43,195 nt of DNA from Adlercreutzia sp. ZJ473. GTDB lineage: Bacteria; Actinomycetota; Coriobacteriia; Coriobacteriales; Eggerthellaceae. The stretch spans positions 1-43,195 of the forward strand of contig NZ_JAAVTO010000018.1 in the NCBI RefSeq assembly GCF_013185065.1, in the 5' to 3' direction. The notes below the pieces were generated by a model that saw only the letters and a program-made list of their open reading frames with translations, did not search any database and was not told the DNA's origin. Made by a program: the position numbers and the translations under genes. This document shows, in pieces, positions 8,394 through 13,586 of the stretch. Numbering within the stretch: the first letter of the stretch is position 1; each line of letters starts with the position of its first letter.

Positions 8394-8503
8394 TCGTTGA
8401 TTAAGATGCGCCAGACCGCTTGTTGCCCAGGTGCAACCGTGCTGCCATGATGTTGAACGCATCGCGCTGTTTCGCGCCAACTACTCCCCCATGGAGTGCG
8501 TTC
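8394..8503 (-). ncRNA. yybP-ykoY manganese riboswitch aptamer
   Basis: Reading the reverse strand from 8503: a closing arm GAACGCA pairs with TGCGTTC (8455-8461), enclosing the family's hallmark loop GGGGGAGTAG (8481-8490) and a small hairpin (GGCGC/GCGC); then follows the second conserved loop CAACATCATG (about 8445-8453) and a further stem with CCTGGGCAACAAGCGG. GGGGAGUAG plus CAACAU is the known signature of RF00080-type riboswitches, which sense Mn2+ and commonly precede terC-family genes. The terminator downstream implies an ON switch when metal is bound. Exact ends are estimates. Confidence 0.75.
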
Positions 8504-8535
8504 ATGCTAACAGAGGGCAGAGTCGGCCGCAATGC

Positions 8536-8541
8536 TATAAT
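8536..8541 (+). promoter_or_regulatory. Extended -10 promoter for the 8575 gene
   Basis: TGCTATAAT at 8533-8541 is a perfect extended -10 box, 33 bp before the start codon of the gene at 8575. No clear -35. Confidence 0.5.
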
Positions 8542-8565
8542 CGGCGGAGTCACAAAATATTACAA
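8537..8565 (-). promoter_or_regulatory. Candidate terC promoter overlapping the divergent promoter
   Basis: Reverse-strand TTGTAA (8560-8565) and GATTAT (8537-8542) are spaced 17 bp. Transcription would start near 8528, just before the riboswitch. The -10 overlaps the plus-strand -10 at 8536-8541, so the two promoters should exclude each other. Confidence 0.4.
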
Positions 8566-8574
8566 GGAGTTTGC

Positions 8575-9405
8575 ATGGCATTCCAGCTTCCCTTTGACTT
8601 CATGCGCGAGCCTGCGCGCGCGCAGCGCCCACGGGCCGCCGCGGCGCCGCTGCCCGGCTTCGAGAACGAGAGCATCCGCTACTTTGACGCGCCGGCGCTC
8701 TCGCGCCCCCTTGAGATGCCGCAGTCGGTGCGCGCCGGGGCGCTCGCCGGCATGCTCGTGGCCGCGGTCATCGGCGGGATCATCCTGTTCCAGTACTTCG
8801 ACGCCATCGTGAACGCGCCTGCGCGCGAGCAGGCGGCGCTTGAGGAGAACCTCGCGCGCGCGGTGCCCGTCGAGGTGCCGGCGATCATGTCGTTCATGAC
8901 GATGAGCGACGAGGAGGTGATGGGCGCGCTCAACGCGTCGGGCGCCACCCTGTACGAGCGCGTGGCGCCGGGCACCTCCGAGGACGGCAGCTTCGAGGTC
9001 ATCAAGCTGCCCGAGGGCGTGACGGTGGCCGACGCGGGCGCGATGTACGTCGCCGGCATCGACAACCTGGGCGCGGCCGACGCCGTGCGCCTGCTCAACG
9101 GCGCGTGGGACCTCACCGTGAACCACACGAACGGCTCGCTGGTGCGCGTGCGCTACGCCGACTTCACCTCGCTGTCCGTCCAGGAGGCCGTGCAGAGCGC
9201 CATCAACGCCGCCGGGCTCGGCGAGTGCGCCATCGACGACTCGGGCGTCGACGAGTCGGGCAACACCTACGCGGCCGGCGTGATCGAGAGCGAGGGCAAC
9301 GTCTACAACTGGCGCGTGTCCGCCCTGCCGCTCTCCGAGATGTACGACATCAGCGGCGTCCCCGAGACCGCCAGCTACGTCGGGATCAAGCTGACGAGCG
9401 CATAA
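8575..9405 (+). CDS. Membrane-anchored protein of unknown function
   Basis: A 276-residue protein I do not recognise. An Arg/Ala-rich cytoplasmic N-terminus (about 1-50) precedes one TM helix near residues 58-78 (LAGMLVAAVIGGIILFQYF). The remaining ~195 residues are acidic and would lie outside, with no cysteine motif and no obvious catalytic residues; regions such as EGNVYNWRVSALPLSEMYDI suggest a beta-rich fold. The ATG at 8575 has CAAGGAG eight bases upstream and a TATAAT box. It stands alone and is divergent from terC. Confidence that it is a real gene is high because of the codon pattern, promoter and ribosome site. Confidence 0.8.
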   Translation: MAFQLPFDFMREPARAQRPRAAAAPLPGFENESIRYFDAPALSRPLEMPQSVRAGALAGMLVAAVIGGIILFQYFDAIVNAPAREQAALEENLARAVPVEVPAIMSFMTMSDEEVMGALNASGATLYERVAPGTSEDGSFEVIKLPEGVTVADAGAMYVAGIDNLGAADAVRLLNGAWDLTVNHTNGSLVRVRYADFTSLSVQEAVQSAINAAGLGECAIDDSGVDESGNTYAAGVIESEGNVYNWRVSALPLSEMYDISGVPETASYVGIKLTSA

Positions 9406-9450
9406 GGGAGAAGGGCGCGCTCGCTGCCAAAGCGGCTGGTGGGCGCTTCG

Positions 9451-9590
9451 GGCTGGCGCTCCCCCCGCCGACGTTCATCGTCGAAGCGGCGGCGAGCGCT
9501 TCTGGTTGGCGCTCCCCGCCAAAGTTCATCGCCGAAGTGGCGGCGAGCGCTTTTAGCCGGGGCTCACTGCCGAAGCGGACAGCGAGCCCC
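9451..9590 (+). repeat. 52/53-bp degenerate tandem repeat
   Basis: Unit 1 (9451-9503) and unit 2 (9504-9555) share GGCGCTCCCC, GTTCATCG and GGCGGCGAGCGCTT in the same order with few changes; a third, more divergent unit runs to about 9590. They start about 45 bp after the stop of the 8575 gene. No reading frame is convincing. Confidence 0.6.
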
Positions 9591-9686
9591 CTGCCCGCCA
9601 CCCGCTCGAACCACCAACAAGAGGTATATACGATTCCCTAGCTGGGAAACGGGAGTTGAGACTACGTGCTCTTTCGCCTATATCCC

Positions 9687-10034
9687 ACCGATAACGCCTT
9701 CTTTTCGGTCGCCTCTCGTTGGGCGCGAAAAGGAGTTTCGGCAGAAGCTTCTGCCGAAGCGGACGATGCGGGTGCGAAGCCCTGAGCACCGACAACGCCC
9801 TATTTCCATCCACGATTCTGGGAAGCTGGATGGAAAACGCCCGTTATCGGCGATCCGAGCCCCGAAAACCACCGACAACGGCGCTTTAGCATCCACTTTT
9901 CTCGAAAAAGCACCGATAACGGCCTTGTTTCATCCAGAATCACCTGAGAGGTGGATGGAAAAATGCCGTTGTCGGTAACGTTCTCGGTAGCGCCGTTATC
10001 GGTAACGTTGTCGGTAGCGCCATCGTCGGTAACT
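9687..10034. repeat. Array of CCGAYAACG / CGTTRTCGG motifs with nested hairpins
   Basis: Ten or more copies of ACCGAYAACG or its complement CGTTRTCGGT occur in about 345 bp: 9687, 9788, 9841, 9871, 9912, 9967, 9979, 9994, 10006 and 10021. Two copies form nested stem-loops around an inner hairpin TTTCCATCCA/TGGATGGAAA (9803-9812 with 9827-9836) and a sister hairpin near 9928-9963. The right end becomes a 27-bp tandem repeat (9973-9999, 10000-10026). Together with the 52-bp repeats this fills the 794-bp gene-free gap 9406-10199. Confidence 0.7.
9737..9758. other. 22-bp perfect palindrome
   Basis: TTCGGCAGAAG followed by its exact complement CTTCTGCCGAA, centred on an AAGCTT. It lies within the repeat-rich gap, without a T run. 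It could form a cruciform or serve as a protein-binding site. Confidence 0.6.
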
Positions 10035-10150
10035 GGATTGAGGACGCGCCTTTCGGTTTCTGTGCCACCCGCACTCCCCGCTAATGCTTCTTTTCCCTCA
10101 TGCGAAAACGAGGCTCCCGCTCATGAATCGGGAGTCCTTCGAGTTTCGAC

Positions 10151-10188
10151 GCAAAGCAAAACAGCCCCGAGGAATCCCTCGGGGCTGT
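10151..10188 (-). terminator. Terminator of the tRNA Gly-Cys-Gly group
   Basis: Stem ACAGCCCCGAGG (10161-10172) and CCTCGGGGCTGT (10177-10188), perfect 12 bp with a four-base loop. On the reverse strand it is followed by TTTTGCTTTGC. Confidence 0.85.
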
Positions 10189-10199
10189 AAGATAGACAA

Positions 10200-10275
10200 T
10201 GGAGCGGACAACGGGGTTCGAACCCGCGACCCCCACCTTGGCAAGGTGGTGCTCTACCAGCTGAGCCATGTCCGC
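10200..10275 (-). tRNA. tRNA-Gly (GCC)
   Basis: Reverse-strand cloverleaf with acceptor GCGGACA/TGTCCGC, anticodon stem CCACC/GGTGG around TTGCCAA (anticodon GCC), T-loop GGTTCGAACC and an encoded CCA end. Its 73-nt body is identical to the copy at 10439-10514. Confidence 0.97.
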
Positions 10276-10297
10276 ATGTTAAGTTGTCAAAGCCGAA

Positions 10298-10371
10298 TGG
10301 AGGCGACGCCCGGATTCGAACCGGGGGTGAAGGCTTTGCAGGCCTCTGCCTTACCACTTGGCCACGTCGCC
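10298..10371 (-). tRNA. tRNA-Cys (GCA)
   Basis: Reverse-strand cloverleaf with acceptor GGCGACG/CGTCGCC, anticodon loop CTGCAAA (anticodon GCA), T-loop GGTTCGAATCC and an encoded CCA. It lies between two tRNA-Gly genes. Confidence 0.97.
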
Positions 10372-10394
10372 ATTTTCAAGCTTGCCGTCATATA

Positions 10395-10430
10395 AGAGGC
10401 TGGCCAAAACGTAAGCCTGACCAGCCTCAA
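10395..10430 (-). terminator. Stem-loop between tRNA-Gly and tRNA-Cys
   Basis: GAGGCTGG (10396-10403) pairs with CCAGCCTC (10421-10428); on the reverse strand it is followed by TTATAT. It could be a weak terminator or an RNA-processing signal inside the tRNA transcript. Confidence 0.45.
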
Positions 10431-10438
10431 TGTGACAA

Positions 10439-10514
10439 TGGAGCGGACAACGGGGTTCGAACCCGCGACCCCCACCTTGGCAAGGTGGTGCTCTACCAGC
10501 TGAGCCATGTCCGC
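10439..10514 (-). tRNA. tRNA-Gly (GCC), second copy
   Basis: Identical in its 73-nt body to the tRNA-Gly at 10200-10275, with the same encoded CCA. It is the first gene of the Gly-Cys-Gly group and has a clear promoter upstream. Confidence 0.97.
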
Positions 10515-10527
10515 GTCGCGAAGAGAT

Positions 10528-10556
10528 ATATTAGAGGAACTTAAACTCTCATGCAA
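10528..10556 (-). promoter_or_regulatory. Promoter of the tRNA Gly-Cys-Gly group
   Basis: Reverse-strand TTGCAT (10551-10556) and TAATAT (10528-10533) with a 17-bp spacer, 13 bp before tRNA-Gly. The 324-bp stretch from 10515 to the tRNA-Val holds this promoter, degenerate GGTTGCCAAGGG-type repeats (10596-10665) and the tRNA-Val terminator, and no credible gene. Confidence 0.75.
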
Positions 10557-10805
10557 GCATTTTTTTCAACTTTTTTACGAACGCCCGCCGAGGGTTGGTT
10601 GCCAAGGGTTGGCCAAGGGTTTGCCGAAGGCTGGTTGTCGAGGGCTGTTTGGGTTGGTTGCCAAGTACTATGCAACACCGTGCTGAGCAATTCAACCTGC
10701 GAGCGCCTGCCGAGGCGCACGCAGCACGCACCAGCTCGCACGCGGCACGCACCGGCTCACACCGCGCCCCAGCTCGCATTGGCCGACATGCGCGCCAAGG
10801 GCAGC

Positions 10806-10828
10806 AAAATAGCGGCCGCAAAGCCGCT
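10806..10828 (-). terminator. Probable terminator of tRNA-Val
   Basis: AGCGGC (10811-10816) pairs with GCCGCT (10823-10828); the reverse strand continues ATTTTGC. Short stem, moderate support. Confidence 0.5.
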
Positions 10829-10837
10829 TTGAGTTCA

Positions 10838-10913
<76 letters not shown>

Positions 10914-10955
10914 ACGTATGTGGTGTGTGTCGCGTTTCCGCGTCAGCGATAGATT

Positions 10956-10983
10956 ATTTTAGCAGAACCAAAATCCATGGCAA
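10956..10983 (-). promoter_or_regulatory. tRNA-Val promoter
   Basis: Reverse-strand TTGCCA (10978-10983), 16-bp spacer, and an extended -10 TGCTAAAAT (box 10956-10961), about 42 bp before the tRNA. Confidence 0.7.
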
Positions 10984-11101
10984 GACCTCATTTTGAAAAA
11001 CTTTCTCCCTACGCCGAGATGCGCCAAGTCCCCTGATGCGCCGTCCCAACCCTGCCTCACGCCCATGAACCAAAGTGACGGCACGAATATACTTTCGTCC
11101 G

Positions 11102-11130
11102 TTCTTCCAACGCCCCAAGACGCATAAAAT
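11102..11130 (+). promoter_or_regulatory. Candidate promoter for the two-component genes
   Basis: TTCTTC (11102-11107), 17-bp spacer, TAAAAT (11125-11130), 150 bp before the kinase start. The 367-bp gap 10914-11280 otherwise contains the tRNA-Val promoter and the repeat at 11147-11204. Confidence 0.4.
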
Positions 11131-11146
11131 AGAATGGGAAACGACG

Positions 11147-11204
11147 GAGCGCCCGAGCAACGGACCCAAGCAACCGAGCGCCCGAGTAACGGACCCGAAC
11201 AACG
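11147..11204 (+). repeat. 29-bp tandem repeat in the kinase leader
   Basis: Two units (11147-11175 and 11176-11204) sharing GAGCGCCCGAG and AACGGACCC; weaker echoes continue to about 11250. It would be transcribed as part of the leader of the histidine kinase mRNA. Confidence 0.6.
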
Positions 11205-11280
11205 GGCCCAAATGGCGGGACACCCGAGCAACGGAGCACCCCTCCGAGAACGAGCAGACAGAAAGCGAGAGCATCCTGTG

Positions 11281-12447
11281 ATGAACAACGCAGATGCAGC
11301 AGAGAGCCTATGGAAGAGGCGATACGACGACCTCATCGGGTTCACGCAGTCGCTCTCCTGGTTGGACGATCGGGCCGACTTCTACAAGGACCTGGCCTGC
11401 AACCTCAAGAGAATATCCGGGGCAGACGGCGTGAACATACGACTGCTGTCCCCCGCGCAAGACACCTTCGTCCTCTACGCCTTCTGCGGGGACGTGGAGG
11501 CAGGCGCCATGCAGGAGTACGAGTTCCTCTCGGCAGGCGCCGGAAGGATGCCTCGCCTGATCGAGACAGGGCAGCCCATCGTCTTCGACTTCGCAAACCC
11601 CGCAAGCGACGACATCGACTGGGACCGCGGCGTTGACGACGGCTTCTCATGCGCGGTGATCGTCGCGCTGCCCGGGGCGCACGGGATGCTGGGGGCTGCG
11701 GACTTCCTCTTCCACAGCCCGCGAAGCTGGACGCCCGACGACGTCGACTGGCTGAGCAGCCTCGGCAAGTTCGTCGGCGCGATCGTCGGCAACGCGCTGC
11801 TGTCGGACAACATGTTCAGCCTGCGCGTAGCCGAGGAGCGCCGCAGCCTCTCGAACGAGATCCACGACAACATCGCGCAGTCGATCAGCGTGATCTCGCT
11901 CGAGGTCGACAGCGCGCTCGATTCCCTCAAGCACCACGACGACGACACGCTCACGCGCAACCTCGACCTGCTCAAGAGAGCCAGCGTCGAGGTGGAGGCC
12001 GTGGTTCGGGGCGAGCTGGACAACCTCAGGATGAACGCAGGCTTTGGCGGAACGTCGACCATGGCTCAGCTGACCCAGATGATCGAGGCCTTCTGCACGC
12101 GATGGGGGCTTGAGCTCGAGCTGACGACAAGCGATGGCATCGAGGGCCAGGTCATCCCGCAGCGCACCATGTCGCAGCTGACGCGCGTCGTGAACGAGGC
12201 GCTCGTCAACGTGATGAAGCACGCCCAAGCGCACCGCGTGCTGATCGCGCTCAAGGCGAAGGACGGCGGCCTCGAGATATGCGTCGAGGACGACGGGGTG
12301 GGATTCGACGTGGAAGGCATCAGCCCGTCCCATTTGGGGTTGAGGATCATGAGGGAGCGCCTGGAGAACATCAACGCCTCCCTTGAGATCACGTCCTCCC
12401 CCGGAGGGGGAACGCGCTTGACCATGTCCATCCCCTACCTTATGTGA
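11281..12447 (+). CDS. Soluble GAF-domain sensor histidine kinase (NarX/HisKA_3 type)
   Basis: A 388-residue histidine kinase without membrane segments. Residues about 20-175 look like a GAF sensor domain (GADGVNIRLL, AVIVALPGAHGMLGAADFLF). The HisKA_3 dimerisation domain has the phospho-acceptor His195 in SNEIHDNIAQS, and the ATPase domain has the N box VNEALVNVMKHAQ, the G1 box VEDDGVGFD and the G2 region GLRIMRERLE...SPGGGTRLTMSIP. It probably senses a cytoplasmic small molecule and phosphorylates the response regulator that starts 11 bp downstream. The start is ATG 11281; longer in-frame versions read through the repetitive leader. Confidence 0.92.
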   Translation: MNNADAAESLWKRRYDDLIGFTQSLSWLDDRADFYKDLACNLKRISGADGVNIRLLSPAQDTFVLYAFCGDVEAGAMQEYEFLSAGAGRMPRLIETGQPIVFDFANPASDDIDWDRGVDDGFSCAVIVALPGAHGMLGAADFLFHSPRSWTPDDVDWLSSLGKFVGAIVGNALLSDNMFSLRVAEERRSLSNEIHDNIAQSISVISLEVDSALDSLKHHDDDTLTRNLDLLKRASVEVEAVVRGELDNLRMNAGFGGTSTMAQLTQMIEAFCTRWGLELELTTSDGIEGQVIPQRTMSQLTRVVNEALVNVMKHAQAHRVLIALKAKDGGLEICVEDDGVGFDVEGISPSHLGLRIMRERLENINASLEITSSPGGGTRLTMSIPYLM

Positions 12448-12457
12448 GCAGGGTCGC

Positions 12458-13129
12458 TTGGCGAAACCGCTTGACAGAACCAACGTCCTCGTAGTGGACA
12501 ACCATAGCCTTTATCGCGAGGGCCTGGTCGCGCTCTTCGAGAAGTGGGATGACTTCGACGTGATAGGCGAGGCGACCGACGGTGCCGAGGCCATCGAGTT
12601 CTGCCGCCATTGGCCGCCTGACGTGGTCCTGATGGACCTCAAGATGCCCTGCGTTGACGGCATCGAGGCGACGCGCGTCATCTGCGCCGAGAACCCCGGC
12701 ATCGCGGTCATAATCCTCTCCGTCCACGCCGAAGAGCAGAGCGTCATAGCGTCGATCCGCAACGGCGCGCGCGGGTACCTGCTGAAGAACACCCATGCCA
12801 AGCGCCTGCACAGCCATCTGAGAAACGTCGTCAAAGGCGCGAGCGCCTTGTCAGACGAGGTGTCCGCCATCTGCCTCGAGTACATCAGGCACATCCCGCG
12901 GGAGCATGCGCACGCCTTCCCTCGCCCTGAGCCGGACAACCTCACCGACCACGAGAAGCAGCTCATCCGCCTGCTCGCCATGGGGTATTCGAACCGCGAC
13001 ATCGGAGAGCGCCTGTTCATCGGCGAGGGAACCGTGAAGAAGCAGGTGAGCTCCATGCTCGCCAAGCTCGGCCTGGAGAACCGCGTGCAGGCGGCGGTGT
13101 ATGCGCTGAGAAGCGGGATCGCCGAATAG
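12458..13129 (+). CDS. NarL/LuxR-family response regulator
   Basis: A 223-residue regulator: receiver domain (about 8-125) with phospho-Asp60 in VVLMDLKMP, the switch serine in ILSVHA and lysine in GYLLKNT; a linker; and a C-terminal LuxR helix-turn-helix (about 158-220) with LTDHEKQLIRLLAMGYSNRDIGERLFIGEGTVKKQV. The N-terminal acidic pair is Asp14-Asn15 (VVDNHSL) instead of the usual Asp-Asp, so one Mg2+ ligand is changed. TTG start at 12458 with GAGCAGGG upstream; coupled to the kinase. It is the obvious candidate regulator of the molybdoenzyme operon that follows. Confidence 0.93.
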   Translation: MAKPLDRTNVLVVDNHSLYREGLVALFEKWDDFDVIGEATDGAEAIEFCRHWPPDVVLMDLKMPCVDGIEATRVICAENPGIAVIILSVHAEEQSVIASIRNGARGYLLKNTHAKRLHSHLRNVVKGASALSDEVSAICLEYIRHIPREHAHAFPRPEPDNLTDHEKQLIRLLAMGYSNRDIGERLFIGEGTVKKQVSSMLAKLGLENRVQAAVYALRSGIAE

Positions 13130-13138
13130 GCCCTCAGG

Positions 13139-13154
13139 GGGAACTTTCGTTCCC
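13139..13154. promoter_or_regulatory. Dyad GGGAAC-N4-GTTCCC, possible regulator site
   Basis: A perfect 6-bp inverted repeat around TTTC, ten bases past the regulator stop and upstream of the molybdoenzyme operon. It has no T run, so a terminator is less likely than an operator. I found no second copy in the window. No clear sigma-70 promoter is visible between here and 13287, which fits an activator-dependent promoter. Confidence 0.35.
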
Positions 13155-13286
13155 GAATCATACCTGACAGTTCTCCTTGTCCGTGCCGAAAGACGGTTTC
13201 GGGCGGGCACTGCTTTTCCCTAACCTTTACCTCGTAACCGGCTGGACGCATTCGGCGCCCAGCCCCAAAGCACGAACAAGGAAGAG

Positions 13287-13511
13287 GTGAGGAGCGTGCC
13301 GCGTTTCACGAAGGACACCAAGCTGAAGGTAATCGTCGACGATCCCGAGGCAAGCGCCATCCTGCAGGAGTGGTTCCCGATGGACCTGCATGGCTCGATG
13401 GTGAAGATGGCCTACGGCATGTCGCTGGAGAAGTGCTTCAGCTTCCCCCAGGTGAAGATCACCGACGAGGAGAAAGAGCAGATCTACCAGCAGCTGGCCG
13501 ATCTTGGCTAA
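13287..13511 (+). CDS. Small protein of unknown function heading the molybdoenzyme operon
   Basis: A 74-residue protein with no signal peptide or membrane segment. Its pattern (TKLKVIVDDPEASAILQEWF, then MVKMAYGMSLEKCFSFPQVKI and EKEQIYQQLADL) is predicted helical and resembles a ~65-residue module I associate with the ends of some larger enzymes, but I cannot name it. GTG 13287 follows AAGGAAGAG; a second GTG at 13296 is also possible and would shorten it by three residues. Its place between the regulator and the large subunit suggests an accessory or maturation role, which is only an inference. Confidence 0.7.
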   Translation: MRSVPRFTKDTKLKVIVDDPEASAILQEWFPMDLHGSMVKMAYGMSLEKCFSFPQVKITDEEKEQIYQQLADLG

Positions 13512-13532
13512 GCGGTTTCGCTGATCGGGAAG

Positions 13533-13573
13533 ATGCGAGCGGACGTCGGCAAGCGTCGACGGTCCGCTCGCAT
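13533..13573 (+). other. 12-bp perfect stem-loop before the large-subunit gene
   Basis: ATGCGAGCGGAC (13533-13544) pairs exactly with GTCCGCTCGCAT (13562-13573), loop 17 nt, ending a few bases before the ribosome site of the next gene. No T run. It may be an RNA-processing or stability element, or control translation of the large subunit. Confidence 0.6.
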
Positions 13574-13586
13574 TACATGAGAGGAA

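Noticed and set aside
9687-10034. Possible CRISPR array
   Set aside because: Repeats are 9-10 bp, occur in both orientations and at irregular spacing, and no cas genes are nearby.
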